Assembly: GCA_934254835.1 (NCBI GenBank)
Contig: CAKQMI010000013.1
Coordinates: 1 to 39,509, forward strand
DNA from: an uncultured Clostridia bacterium
GTDB lineage: Bacteria; Bacillota; Clostridia; Christensenellales; CAG-917
Length of the DNA: 39,509 nt
Direction: 5' to 3'
The first letter of the stretch is position 1. The number at the start of each line of letters is the position of its first letter. The notes beneath the pieces were generated by a model. That model was not told the DNA's origin, did not search any database, and saw only the letters and a list, made by a program, of their open reading frames with translations. A program made the position numbers and the translations under genes. Below are positions 14,104 to 22,890 of this stretch, one piece after another.

Positions 14104-16392
14104 ATGGCAACTAAAAAGAAAGTCAACCCCGACGAGGCTGTCTCAACCGTCGAAAACGTGACCGAAGTTGCAGTGGAAACGGGCGTCGAGCAGGAAATTC
14201 CCGCCGTCGAAACCCCCGTGGAAACCACAGCAGACACCGTTGAAACGGGTGCAGATGCCGTTGAAACGGGCGACGAAAAACTCGTTGAAAACGACAAATC
14301 CAAACAACCCTTAAGCCTTGAGGACGCTCTTGCCGCGGCTGAATTTGCGGCAGGTCAGTATGAGACTTTTGCCGCCGAAGAAAAAGCGGGAGAGGCTCAA
14401 AAACAACCGTCCGAGCCCGTCCCCGAGGAAGAAGAAATGCCCGAAATCGGCGTGGCGACTTTCGATCCGTCAATGCTGGACGAAGGCGAAATGGTGCAAC
14501 CTCTGCCCGCCGAAATCCCCGTTGAAACCGTCGAGGAAATCACCGCGGACACTGCCGAACCCGAGCCTGAAATCGGCGCGGTAGCATTCGATCCGTCGAT
14601 GCTGGACGAAGGCGAAACGACACAAGATACACCCGCGGAAGAACCTGCGGAAACGCCTGTGGAAACGCCTGTCGCAACCGCCGAAGAACCCGTAGCGGAC
14701 ACCGCCGAAGAAGTTCCCGCACCCGCCGTCGAAACGGAAGACGCCGACGTCGCAACGTTGCCCGAAGTGTCCGAGGAACGTCCCGTCGAGGACGGTCAAA
14801 CCACCCAGGACGAGGCTGAAAAAGCCCCCGAGGAAGTCGCAGAAAAACCCGCAAAACCCGCAAAGAAATCGGGCGGAAAATCGCGCGCAAAGAAAGCGTC
14901 GGAAAAGGTCGAGGATACTCCTCTCGCCGAGGAAGTCACCCTTGCCCCCGTCGAGGAAAATGCGCCCGCAGACACCGCGACCGAACCCGTCGAGGCGGAA
15001 AAACCCGCAGAGGAACCCGCAAAATCCGACGTGAAAAAAGGCAAAGGTCTCGGCAAAAAAGCCAAAGAAAAAGCCGAAGTCGCCGACACTGCGGAAACCG
15101 AAGAACCCGTCGCCGAAAAGTCAGACGGCAAAAAGGAAAAGCAGGAACTTACTCCGCGTCAGCTTTCGGATAAACTCAGAGCAAAGCTCACGCCCGAAAA
15201 GAACTTCCGCTTGTTGAAAATCCTGATTATCGTATTATCGGTAATATGCGCAGGCTTGACCGCGTACGTATATTTATTCCATATTTACGATTGGAAGACG
15301 CCCTTCTCTCTCGCGAAGATCGTGCCTCTTATCCCGTTTATCGCGCAACTTTTGTTGTTGCTCATCACGCTTTTGACGGCGGGCACTTCGAAGAGAAGAC
15401 CTATCGGCACCGCCTTCAAAGAGACAATCCAAATCAAGCAGGAAGAAAAGGAAAAAGAAAAGGACGAAAAGATTGCAAAGGAAATCAGCGATCACTTGCT
15501 CGAGCCCGAAGTCGCGCTTAATACAACCAAGAGAACTGTCGAACTTCCCAGCTTCCAAATCGACAACTTCTATAAGAAGAACATCGAAGAAATCAACGGC
15601 AAATACTATATGCAGGTTGCGAAATTCGACGACAGCGTCAAAATGTACAACGCTTTGGGCGCAACGGATATGGAACTTTGCGCAGTCAATATGGTCGGCA
15701 GTGCGAAATTCGACGAAATCCTCAACCAACCCCGTACGAAAACCCTGTCCGCGCAGGAACTTGCAACGTACTTTATGAGCAAACCCAACGTTTTCACCAT
15801 CAAAAAACGCGGTGCGCTCGACTGGACGTTCAAATATAATAGCAAATCTTTCGGCATAATTCGCGAAAACGAGGACAGTTATAAGGTTTCAATCAAGTGC
15901 TACCCCGACGCCGCGCAACGCATCAACGACGTCTATAAAGCCCTCGAAGACAGCAACTTCCCCAGCGGTCCGTTGTGGTATTGCTTTAACGAACTCAGAA
16001 ACCTGCCTCCGCGCGTTTGCAAGTGGCTTGTCGATACGTCTTGCCAAATCTCGCAATTCCAGCAGATCAAGACGGACAAACTCAAAGACGTCATCAAAAC
16101 CGCAAAGGACTACGACATCGATATCGCCGATATCCGCACGAAGTTCCAAGCCGGCGAAACAGTCTTGAAATTCCCGAAATTCACGATGATTTTCTCGAAG
16201 GGTACCGACGCCGATATGACCACTTACCTCACCCGTGAGTGCGAAGGCGTGGATGCGTCCGCCTATACCAAGGAATACTATTATAAGTTCGCGGACGGCG
16301 AAAACTCCGTCAGTATTCTTTGCCCGACGAAAGGTCTTTCCGAAGACGTCATCATCGCCATTTTCGACGAAATCGAAAAGGTCGCAAAGTAA
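14104..16392 (+). CDS. Unrecognised membrane-anchored protein with long acidic Pro/Glu/Val-rich arm (762 aa)
   Basis: I do not recognise this family. The start at 14104 has AAGGAGATATACT upstream and follows a perfect promoter; a longer frame from 13936 would cross the promoter. Residues 1 to about 340 are low complexity: Glu, Pro, Ala, Val and Thr, with many V-E-T-P and A-E-E-P units and a decapeptide FDPSMLDEGE repeated at 120-129 and 162-171. A basic patch (about 255-275, KPAKKSGGKSRAKKA) interrupts it. Two membrane helices lie at about 370-392 and 398-422. The C-terminal 330 residues look like a folded cytoplasmic domain. The segment around 565-650 (FKYNSKSFGIIRE ... SIKCYPDAA ... LVDTSCQIS) faintly recalls MmcQ/YjbR-type folds, a weak resemblance only. 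It is a single-gene unit with its own promoter and terminator, divergent from the pil operon. A structural or envelope role is conceivable but not shown. Confidence 0.85.
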   Translation: MATKKKVNPDEAVSTVENVTEVAVETGVEQEIPAVETPVETTADTVETGADAVETGDEKLVENDKSKQPLSLEDALAAAEFAAGQYETFAAEEKAGEAQKQPSEPVPEEEEMPEIGVATFDPSMLDEGEMVQPLPAEIPVETVEEITADTAEPEPEIGAVAFDPSMLDEGETTQDTPAEEPAETPVETPVATAEEPVADTAEEVPAPAVETEDADVATLPEVSEERPVEDGQTTQDEAEKAPEEVAEKPAKPAKKSGGKSRAKKASEKVEDTPLAEEVTLAPVEENAPADTATEPVEAEKPAEEPAKSDVKKGKGLGKKAKEKAEVADTAETEEPVAEKSDGKKEKQELTPRQLSDKLRAKLTPEKNFRLLKILIIVLSVICAGLTAYVYLFHIYDWKTPFSLAKIVPLIPFIAQLLLLLITLLTAGTSKRRPIGTAFKETIQIKQEEKEKEKDEKIAKEISDHLLEPEVALNTTKRTVELPSFQIDNFYKKNIEEINGKYYMQVAKFDDSVKMYNALGATDMELCAVNMVGSAKFDEILNQPRTKTLSAQELATYFMSKPNVFTIKKRGALDWTFKYNSKSFGIIRENEDSYKVSIKCYPDAAQRINDVYKALEDSNFPSGPLWYCFNELRNLPPRVCKWLVDTSCQISQFQQIKTDKLKDVIKTAKDYDIDIADIRTKFQAGETVLKFPKFTMIFSKGTDADMTTYLTRECEGVDASAYTKEYYYKFADGENSVSILCPTKGLSEDVIIAIFDEIEKVAK

Positions 16393-16411
16393 TTTATTTT
16401 AGTCAAATTGA

Positions 16412-16446
16412 AAAGCGAGAAAGTTTTCCTTTCTCGCTTTTTTTAT
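16412..16446 (+). terminator. Bidirectional terminator
   Basis: AGCGAGAAAG pairs with CTTTCTCGCT around a TTTTC loop, with seven T after it and A-rich sequence before it. It ends the gene at 14104-16392 and can also end the - strand CDF operon. Confidence 0.9.
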
Positions 16447-16538
16447 GTTCTTTTTCGTGCGCATTTTTGCGCGTTTTTACTGAAATTATTTTATTATAAA
16501 AAATGCGCTTATTTTTAATAATCGATGCTTAAAACCCC

Positions 16539-17699
16539 TTAAACATACTTGTTATCGACGTTTATTATGAAATAGTAGGTTTTGTCGGACTTGATTTTTT
16601 CGTTGAGTTCACGCGCAATTTCGCGCGCCCCGATCTTCGCCCCGTACGGCACGACGACGTCAAACAAAACATTGGTGTGAGTGTTGCCCTTCACAAGTCT
16701 GAAATCGTGAATCGTGGCTTCCTCGTTCATTCCTAAAATGACGTCCTGCACCTCCTTTTTTAAGAGGTCGGTTTCGGAATCGCCAACCGCAATCGGATCC
16801 ATGTGAATGACCAAATGCACGTTCATATCGCGCATAAAATCCCTTTCGATATTGTCGATTTCGTCGTGAGTTTCCAAAAAGTCGCGACGCGAGTCCACCT
16901 CGACGTGCACCGACGCGTAAGTTATCGCCGGACCGTAACTGTGTATCATCAAATCGTGCACGCCCAAAACCTCGTCGTATTGGCTGAGTTTTTCGGAAAT
17001 TTTCCTGACTAATTCCTTGTCGGGGACGGTGCCCAGCAACGGATTTATCGTATCCTTCAACAATTTTATACTGCAAATTATGATGACAATCGACACGACA
17101 AGTCCCGCGTATCCGTCGATATTTACGCCCGTCGTATCGATGACTATCGTTGAGATAAGGACGGCAATCGTGGTGAAAACGTCGTTTCGGCTGTCCATCG
17201 CGGACGCCTTCAAGGCTTCTGAATTTATCGCTTTGCCAAAGTTTTTGTAAATAAACCCTTGCAAAATCTTCAAAACTATCGCCACTCCCAACACGACGTA
17301 GGTATAAACCGAAATTTTGACGTCCTCGGGCGTGATTATCTTTTCGATGCTCTGCTTCATCAGCAGGACGCCGATAAGCACGACGGCAAAGGCGATGATG
17401 AACGCCGCAATATATTCGTAACGCGCGTGTCCGAAAGGATGCTCACGGTCGGCGGGACGGTTGGAAAGTTTAAACCCGAACACCGTCACAACCGACGAAC
17501 CCGCGTCCGACAAGTTGTTGATTGCGTCCGCGATAATCGCAACCGAGCCCGACAGCACGCCGACAAGCACCTTGAAAACGCACAACAAAACGTTGGAAAT
17601 AATCCCGAAAATTCCCGCTACGATCCCGTAACGAAAACGCACTTCCTGATCGGAAGTGTTTTCATAATCTTTGATAAAAAGTTTTTTGAAAAAATTCAT
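16539..17699 (-). CDS. Cation diffusion facilitator (CDF) metal efflux transporter
   Basis: This 386-residue secondary transporter of the CDF family exchanges protons for divalent metals (Zn, Fe, Mn or Co) out of the cytoplasm. The metal-site motifs are present: DAINNLSDAGSS in helix 2 and SAMDSRNDVFTT in helix 5, plus the signature HPFGHARYEYIAA. Six membrane helices are followed by a C-terminal ZT-dimer domain with histidines (GVHDLMIHSYG ... VEVDSRRDFLETHDEID ... HLVIHMDP). The start at 17699 sits one base after the stop of the upstream gene (TGA-C-ATG). The longer frame would run deep into that gene. Lack of its own ribosome site suggests coupling. Metal specificity cannot be fixed from sequence; the HPFGH motif and the D/D-D/D site are common in Mn/Fe-type members. 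Confidence 0.93.
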   Translation of the reverse strand: MNFFKKLFIKDYENTSDQEVRFRYGIVAGIFGIISNVLLCVFKVLVGVLSGSVAIIADAINNLSDAGSSVVTVFGFKLSNRPADREHPFGHARYEYIAAFIIAFAVVLIGVLLMKQSIEKIITPEDVKISVYTYVVLGVAIVLKILQGFIYKNFGKAINSEALKASAMDSRNDVFTTIAVLISTIVIDTTGVNIDGYAGLVVSIVIIICSIKLLKDTINPLLGTVPDKELVRKISEKLSQYDEVLGVHDLMIHSYGPAITYASVHVEVDSRRDFLETHDEIDNIERDFMRDMNVHLVIHMDPIAVGDSETDLLKKEVQDVILGMNEEATIHDFRLVKGNTHTNVLFDVVVPYGAKIGAREIARELNEKIKSDKTYYFIINVDNKYV

Positions 17700-17700
17700 G

Positions 17701-18627
17701 TCAGATGCTGAAATCACCGCTGTCGTCTGACTGCTCCGCGGTGGACGAGTCATCGTTTCCTGCCGTGTTTTCGGCAGAATCCCCCTCCGATTCGTCAATT
17801 ATATCCTCGACTTTCGCATTTTTTAAAGCGTCGGTTTTTTCTTGTTTTTCGACTGTCACAACCACGTCGGTTTCCTCGACGATTGTACCGTCGGTCTCAG
17901 GCGGGACAGGCAGTACGAAATCGGTGTTTTCGACAGAAATGGCGTTTACGCTGTCGTTTTCGTCCTTTAAACTGCGTTCTTTGATGGATTCCGTAATGCT
18001 ATCGACAAAATCCTTATCGCGCGATTTGCGCCTATAAACGTTCATAAGGTTTTCCTTGTCCCTTAAGGCATGGAACTCCTTATAAGCAAGGTACGACACG
18101 TACGCCAGCACGAGAAGCATCATCACGACGTACAAAATCCAACTTTTGGAAAGATAGGTCAACAGCGCGATTATGACGGCAATGCCGAGCGCAAGACCAA
18201 ACACCGTCCACACCTGCACTTTCGCCTGCGCCGACGGCATTATTTTGTCCATATTCGTATAGAAAACGTAGCCCAAACTCACGCCGATGAACAGTGCCGA
18301 AACAACGACGCCGACGATACGCCACGCCTTTGTGCCGGCGTTTGCGCAGTATCCTCCGAACACCAACGCCACGACGAACAGAAAAGCGATGACAATGTAC
18401 TTTGCGACAAATTTATCGCGCGCTTTTTTGTTTTCCTCTGCCATACAATCACGGCACTTATTTTCAAAAACAACCCTTTCAAGGCTCGACAAAGTGCGCC
18501 CGCAACGCTTGCAACGGGTATTGAGCGCAATGTTTTCTTCCGCCTTTTTGAAGTCGTAATTGACGCCGGAACGCTTTAAAATCTCGGCAACCTTTTCTTC
18601 TTTTGTCAGTTCTTTTTTGTGCGCCAT
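17701..18627 (-). CDS. Zinc-ribbon, four-helix membrane protein of unknown function
   Basis: This 308-residue protein is not recognised. A basic N-terminal helix (MAHKKELTKEEKVAEILKRS) is followed by a zinc-ribbon-like CKRC ... CRDC pair (about 39-61), then four membrane helices between about 72 and 185, the last pair flanking a short loop. The C-terminal 110 residues are acidic and low complexity, with Asp/Glu/Ser runs and no visible motif. It is co-transcribed with the CDF exporter (one base between genes) and has its own good promoter and an AGGTG ribosome site. That pairing suggests a role linked to metal homeostasis or membrane stress, but this is only contextual. Confidence 0.85.
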   Translation of the reverse strand: MAHKKELTKEEKVAEILKRSGVNYDFKKAEENIALNTRCKRCGRTLSSLERVVFENKCRDCMAEENKKARDKFVAKYIVIAFLFVVALVFGGYCANAGTKAWRIVGVVVSALFIGVSLGYVFYTNMDKIMPSAQAKVQVWTVFGLALGIAVIIALLTYLSKSWILYVVMMLLVLAYVSYLAYKEFHALRDKENLMNVYRRKSRDKDFVDSITESIKERSLKDENDSVNAISVENTDFVLPVPPETDGTIVEETDVVVTVEKQEKTDALKNAKVEDIIDESEGDSAENTAGNDDSSTAEQSDDSGDFSI

Positions 18628-18643
18628 AATTCACCTATAAATT

Positions 18644-18672
18644 ATTTTATCATATACGCGGTAAAAATTCAA
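18644..18672 (-). promoter_or_regulatory. Promoter of the zinc-ribbon/CDF operon
   Basis: The - strand carries TTGAAT (18667-18672), a 17-base spacer and TAAAAT (18644-18649), just upstream of the start at 18627. Confidence 0.7.
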
Positions 18673-18689
18673 TAAGTTTTTTAATTACC

Positions 18690-18718
18690 TTGAAAATATA
18701 CTGTCTTTATGATATACT
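18690..18718 (+). promoter_or_regulatory. Promoter of the cyclophilin gene
   Basis: TTGAAA (18690-18695), a 17-base spacer and TATACT (18713-18718) lie 36 bases before the ATG. This promoter is back-to-back with the - strand promoter at 18644-18672, with 17 bases between their -35 boxes. Confidence 0.82.
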
Positions 18719-18753
18719 TTTCAATGATAATATTAAAAACAACGAGGTAATAT

Positions 18754-19266
18754 ATGACTAAAATTCAAATTCAGCTTGCCGACGGCAGAAATATCAACCT
18801 TGATTTATTCGATGACGTCGCACCCGTCACCGTACAAAATTTCAAAGACCTTATCGCGCAAAACTTCTTTGACGGGCTCTGCTTCCATCGCACGATAAAA
18901 GACTTTATGATACAAGGCGGTGGATTTGTCGCCGACGGCAACGCAATCAAGGAAAAAGGCGGTGCAAAAACCATTAAAGGCGAATTTTTGGCAAACGGCG
19001 TCAAAAACGACCTGCACCACGGCGAAGGCGTTATTTCGATGGCGCGCACCAACGTGAAAGACAGTGCGTCCAGTCAATTCTTTATCTGCTCTGCCGACTG
19101 CGGATTTTTGGACGGACAATACGCGGGCTTTGGCAAAACGTCCGACGACGAAAGCCTCGAAGTTGTAAAAAGCATCTCGAAAGTCCCCACTCACAGTTTT
19201 TATTACTTCGACGATATTCCAAACGAGCCTGTTGTCATAAAGACTGTTATTTTGACACAAGAGTAA
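18754..19266 (+). CDS. Cyclophilin-type peptidyl-prolyl cis-trans isomerase
   Basis: This 170-residue cytoplasmic PPIase (no signal peptide) would speed proline isomerisation during folding. The cyclophilin fold motifs are in order: APVTVQNFKDLI, the catalytic FHRTIKDFMIQGGG (with the key Arg), HHGEGVISMAR, SASSQFFIC and GFLDGQYAGFGK. GQYAGFGK replaces the more usual G-x-H-x-x-F-G-x. Slightly unusual is the C-terminal Tyr/Phe stretch before NEPVVIKTVIL. It is a single-gene unit with its own promoter, a GAGGT ribosome site and a terminator 25 bases after the stop. Confidence 0.95.
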   Translation: MTKIQIQLADGRNINLDLFDDVAPVTVQNFKDLIAQNFFDGLCFHRTIKDFMIQGGGFVADGNAIKEKGGAKTIKGEFLANGVKNDLHHGEGVISMARTNVKDSASSQFFICSADCGFLDGQYAGFGKTSDDESLEVVKSISKVPTHSFYYFDDIPNEPVVIKTVILTQE

Positions 19267-19290
19267 TTATTTAGGATTTTTTGAAAAACT

Positions 19291-19317
19291 AAAACCCGAC
19301 GCACTGCGTCGGGTTTT
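19291..19317. terminator. Bidirectional terminator between cyclophilin and the TetR-type gene
   Basis: AAAACCCGACGCA and TGCGTCGGGTTTT form a long GC-rich stem flanked by A and T runs, so it can stop transcripts arriving from both sides. Confidence 0.88.
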
Positions 19318-19333
19318 CCGTAACAATCGTCTT

Positions 19334-19894
19334 TTATTCTTTGCGCATTTTTTGCACGGCGGAGTCAACCGCGCCCTGCATCATACGTCCGATACGCTTT
19401 ATGAAACTGTCGATTTCCTCGACCATGCCGTGCTCAAGCCATTGAACGAGGAGCGCGACGTATGTAATTGTGAAGTAGTTGGCAATAAACTCGATATCTT
19501 CGTTGTCGATGATGACGTACACCGATTTTTGAATGACCTGATCGTGCACGGCGTCGTAAATTGTCTCGTAGATAAACTTTTCGATATATTCGCGACCAAG
19601 ACTTCCGAATGCCGACAGCGTCATCGCGCGGTTGTCGTAAAGATAGCGCATAATGACGTCGATTGCGTTGGACGTCGAAAGTTTTCTGATGTCGCCGACG
19701 ACCTGTTGCGTTTCGAACCTGTAAAGCCACTCGAACAATTCCTTGATGTCCTTGAAGTGGTAATAGAAAGTCTGGCGGTTGTATCCGCAATTGGTGACGA
19801 TTTTGTCAATTGTAATTTTCGAGAAAGGCATCTCCTGAATAAGTTCTTTCAGGGAGTTTGCCATCATTTTTTTGGTGTTCAACGAGTTGCCCAT
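19334..19894 (-). CDS. TetR/AcrR-family transcriptional regulator
   Basis: This 186-residue protein has an N-terminal TetR helix-turn-helix: LKELIQEMPFSKITIDKIVTN then CGYNRQTFYYHFKDIKELFEW (about 16-55), where NRQTFYYHF is the recognition helix. The rest is helical and resembles the TetR_C_8/DhaS-like subgroup, whose ligands are mostly unknown. It follows queH by one base (TAA-T-ATG), with AGGAG inside the end of queH, so the two are co-transcribed. No dyad operator is obvious at the shared promoter, so the target may lie elsewhere. Confidence 0.9.
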   Translation of the reverse strand: MGNSLNTKKMMANSLKELIQEMPFSKITIDKIVTNCGYNRQTFYYHFKDIKELFEWLYRFETQQVVGDIRKLSTSNAIDVIMRYLYDNRAMTLSAFGSLGREYIEKFIYETIYDAVHDQVIQKSVYVIIDNEDIEFIANYFTITYVALLVQWLEHGMVEEIDSFIKRIGRMMQGAVDSAVQKMRKE

Positions 19895-19895
19895 A

Positions 19896-20501
19896 TTATT
19901 TTCTCCTGTTTTTCGATGCTTCGCATCCGCAGTAGTCCTGCCGATACAGCCCGTATTCTTTTGAAATTTCGACGGATTTTTGAAATCCGTTTTCTTTTTT
20001 GAAGTCGCTGACGAGGTATTTCACGCCAAAGTTTTTGGAAAGATCCTCGCCGATTTCGTTGATGGCGTCGGCGTTTTTCATGGGACTTACAGAAAGCGTA
20101 GTCGCAAAATAATCAAAGCCGTGTTCTTTTGCGTATTCGGCGGTTTTCAAAAGCCTTGTCCTTATGCACGCATTGCAACGTTCTCCGCCTTCCGTGGTGT
20201 CAAAAAACCCTTTCACCGCGTCGATATAGTCGCGTTCGTTATATCCGATTTCAACGATTTCAAGCCCCAAATTCGCCTTTTCGACGTATTCGCACAAAGT
20301 GTCGTATCGTTTTTGATACTCGCTTTTCGGGAACGTATTTGGGTTGTAATAAAACAACGTAATTTCAAAGTCGTCGATAAGACGGTTTATCACCGCCGTC
20401 GAGCAAGGCGCGCAACAGACCTGCAACAAAATCGTCTTTTTTTCGCCTGAGAACGAGGATATTTCGTCCTGCATTTCTTTGTTGTAATTACGTTTATTCA
20501 T
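19896..20501 (-). CDS. queH: Epoxyqueuosine reductase QueH
   Basis: This 201-residue protein is of the DUF208/QueH family, the non-orthologous replacement for cobalamin-dependent QueG. It catalyses the last step of queuosine formation in tRNA (epoxyqueuosine to queuosine). The metal and cluster ligands are visible: VCCAPCS near the N-terminus, the GGERCNACIRTRL motif and the C-terminal YGLYRQDYCGCEAS. The family length (about 190-250) fits. It heads a two-gene operon with the TetR regulator and lies behind a good TTGACA/TAAAAT promoter. No other queuosine gene is in the window. Confidence 0.95.
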   Translation of the reverse strand: MNKRNYNKEMQDEISSFSGEKKTILLQVCCAPCSTAVINRLIDDFEITLFYYNPNTFPKSEYQKRYDTLCEYVEKANLGLEIVEIGYNERDYIDAVKGFFDTTEGGERCNACIRTRLLKTAEYAKEHGFDYFATTLSVSPMKNADAINEIGEDLSKNFGVKYLVSDFKKENGFQKSVEISKEYGLYRQDYCGCEASKNRRK

Positions 20502-20513
20502 AATTCAACATCC

Positions 20514-20542
20514 ATTTTAATAAGTTAAAAAAAATTTGTCAA
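20514..20542 (-). promoter_or_regulatory. Promoter of queH-tetR
   Basis: On the - strand TTGACA (20537-20542), a 17-base spacer and TAAAAT (20514-20519) lie immediately before queH, giving a very short leader. Confidence 0.8.
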
Positions 20543-20654
20543 ACGTATAAAAGGTTTTTTACAATAAAAATTCAATGTAATAAAATTTTAATACATTTTG
20601 TGCGTTTTGTAAAAAATGTCTTCAAAATTTACTGAACATTTGTCAAAAAACGTA

Positions 20655-20691
20655 AAAATAAAAAAGGTTTCCCCGAAAAACACGAGGAAAC
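20655..20691 (-). terminator. Terminator of the feo operon
   Basis: On the - strand GTTTCCTCG pairs with CGGGGAAAC (one mismatch) and is followed by CTTTTTTATTTTTACG. It starts a few bases after the stop of the small Cys-rich gene. Confidence 0.8.
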
Positions 20692-20696
20692 TGCGC

Positions 20697-20882
20697 TTAT
20701 TTGCTGTTTTTTTTGTCGTCGTCGATTTTTGCACACTTGTTGCACGCACTGCAATCGCCGTTGCAATAAGTCTTGCACCCGCACGAGGTTTTGCCTTTTT
20801 TGCGGTTGACGATGACGTAGGCAACCGAAAACACAACCCACAGCGATATCGCGACGATTAAGATAATATCCAACGTCTTCAT
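20697..20882 (-). CDS. FeoB-associated Cys-rich membrane protein
   Basis: This 61-residue protein has one N-terminal membrane helix (about 5-26, LDIILIVAISLWVVFSVAYVIV), a basic segment, and a short cluster of six cysteines (CGCKTYCNGDCSACNKC). It starts one base after the feoB stop. This matches the small FeoB-associated Cys-rich proteins that often follow feoB in Firmicutes and are thought to assist Fe(II) uptake, perhaps like FeoC. The Cys spacing suggests iron or cluster binding; the function is inferred from position. Confidence 0.9.
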   Translation of the reverse strand: MKTLDIILIVAISLWVVFSVAYVIVNRKKGKTSCGCKTYCNGDCSACNKCAKIDDDKKNSK

Positions 20883-20883
20883 G

Positions 20884-22890
20884 TCAGCACGCCACCGCGA
20901 TTTGATAAATTATGCACGAGCAAAGCCAGGCAAGCGCGCATTGATACAGCACGACAACCGCCGTCTTCCAGACCGAACCCAACTCTTTCCGCATCGTAGC
21001 GACCGTCGCGACGCACGGAGTATATAAAAGGACGAATGTCAAAAACGACAAAAACGCCGGCACCGACGTAAACAACGCCGTCATACCACCGCTTCCCGCC
21101 AGCATATCTATGGTGCTGACAACCGCTTCTTTCGCCGTAAATCCCGCAATCAATGCGGAAACAATCTTGCCGTCGTTCATTCCGAGAGGCTTAAATACGG
21201 GCGCCAAAAAGTTGCCGATATGTTCAAGAAGACTTACGTTGTCTTGGACGCCGTCGGTGATGAAAATAATGCGACTGTTGTACGCCTGCAAAAACCATAC
21301 AACAAGCGTCGCAAGGAAGATAACCGTAAACGCGCGTGTCAAAAAGTCTTTGGATTTCTCCCACATAAGCAACACTACGCTTTTCGCAGACGGCAGACGA
21401 TAGTTCGGCAATTCCATAACGAAAGGTACGGGTTTGCCCTTGAAAATGAGTTTTCCCGACACAAACGCCGTCAAAATGCCCAAAATTATGCCGAATATAT
21501 ACAGCCCGATGATAATCAAAGACTGTTGCCACCAGTTGAACACACCGCAATTGACAACCGCAAAATACACGACCGCCTTCGCCGAGCAACTGATGAACGG
21601 GATAAGACCTATGGTCATTTTTCTGTCGCGCTCGGAGGCAAGCGTGCGGGTGCTCATAATCGCGGGGACTGAACAGCCGAATCCCACGATGATAGGCACG
21701 AAACTGCGCCCCGATAAGCCGAGTTTTCTCAGCGGTTTATCCATAATAAACGCGACGCGCGCCATATATCCGCTGTCCTCGAGGAGCGACAGGAACATAA
21801 ACATTACGACTATGTACGGCAACAGCGACACCACCGCGCCGAGTCCGCCGAACAATCCTTTGTCCAAAAAGTCGATGATGGCGGGGTTCGTGCCGTATTT
21901 CGTCAGACCGTTCACCACGACTTTTGCAAGCGCGTCGATGCCCATCTCGATGCCAAGCCCGATGTACTTTCCGATGACTTGGAACGTCAGAAGATAAATC
22001 GCCACCATTATCAGAAGAAACAGCGGTATTGCGCCGTATTTGTTCGTCAACACCTTGTCGATTTTTTCGCTTTTGACGCGCTCTTTCGACTCGTGCGGTT
22101 TCACGACGCATTCGCGCGATACCTTTTCGATGAAGTCGTAGGTCATCGACGCAATCGCCGCGTCGCGGTCAAGCCCCGTGTCCGACTCCATCTCGACAAT
22201 GCTGTGCTCCAACAATTCCTTTTCGTTTTCGTCAAGGCTCAATCGTTTGTCGAAGTCTCCGCCCGTCGTGATGAGGTTCATCGCGGCAAACCTTCCCGAG
22301 ATACCGGCGCGCTTGGCGTGATCCTCGATAAGGTGAATTGCCGAGTGCAGACACCTGTGGACGGGACTGTCGTTGTCGCATATATCTTTGACTTTCGGTT
22401 TGATTTGTTCTTTTGCGGTTTTGATAACGACGTCGATAAGTTCGTCAACGCCCTCGTTTTTCGACGCCGAAATCGGCACAACGGGGCACCCCAACATATC
22501 CGACATTTTTTGGATATCGACGGTTCCGCCGTTGCCACGCACCTCGTCCATCATATTCAGCGCGATGACCATCGGAATTTCCATCGTCATAAGTTGCGTC
22601 GTGAGATATAAATTTCGCTCGATTGTGGTGGCGTCAACGATATTGATTATGCCGTCGGGTTTTTCGTTCAAAATAAAATCGCGCGTGACGATTTCCTCGG
22701 TCGTGTAAGGACGCAACGAATAAATCCCCGGCAGGTCAACGATAACGCAGTCGTCGTGCTTTTTCACAACGCCCGACTTTGAATCGACCGTTACCCCCGG
22801 GAAATTTCCGACGTGTTGATTTGACCCCGTCAGTTGGTTGAAAAGCGTGGTTTTTCCGCAGTTTTGATTGCCTACAAGCGCGAATTTCAT
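20884..22890 (-). CDS. feoB: Ferrous iron transporter FeoB
   Basis: This 668-residue protein is the GTP-gated Fe(II) importer of the cytoplasmic membrane. The N-terminal G domain has G1 GNQNCGKT (7-14), G3 DLPG (52-55) and G4 NMMD (112-115). A helical GDI-like spacer (about 170-270) follows. The membrane part has two Gate segments with the conserved GFGCSVPAIMSTR and LYTPCVATVATMRKE cysteine motifs. The length is typical of Firmicutes FeoB and shorter than E. coli FeoB. The ATG overlaps the feoA stop (ATGA), so translation is coupled. It is part of feoA-feoB-Cys-rich gene, expressed from a promoter about 300 bases upstream of feoA. Confidence 0.97.
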   Translation of the reverse strand: MKFALVGNQNCGKTTLFNQLTGSNQHVGNFPGVTVDSKSGVVKKHDDCVIVDLPGIYSLRPYTTEEIVTRDFILNEKPDGIINIVDATTIERNLYLTTQLMTMEIPMVIALNMMDEVRGNGGTVDIQKMSDMLGCPVVPISASKNEGVDELIDVVIKTAKEQIKPKVKDICDNDSPVHRCLHSAIHLIEDHAKRAGISGRFAAMNLITTGGDFDKRLSLDENEKELLEHSIVEMESDTGLDRDAAIASMTYDFIEKVSRECVVKPHESKERVKSEKIDKVLTNKYGAIPLFLLIMVAIYLLTFQVIGKYIGLGIEMGIDALAKVVVNGLTKYGTNPAIIDFLDKGLFGGLGAVVSLLPYIVVMFMFLSLLEDSGYMARVAFIMDKPLRKLGLSGRSFVPIIVGFGCSVPAIMSTRTLASERDRKMTIGLIPFISCSAKAVVYFAVVNCGVFNWWQQSLIIIGLYIFGIILGILTAFVSGKLIFKGKPVPFVMELPNYRLPSAKSVVLLMWEKSKDFLTRAFTVIFLATLVVWFLQAYNSRIIFITDGVQDNVSLLEHIGNFLAPVFKPLGMNDGKIVSALIAGFTAKEAVVSTIDMLAGSGGMTALFTSVPAFLSFLTFVLLYTPCVATVATMRKELGSVWKTAVVVLYQCALAWLCSCIIYQIAVAC

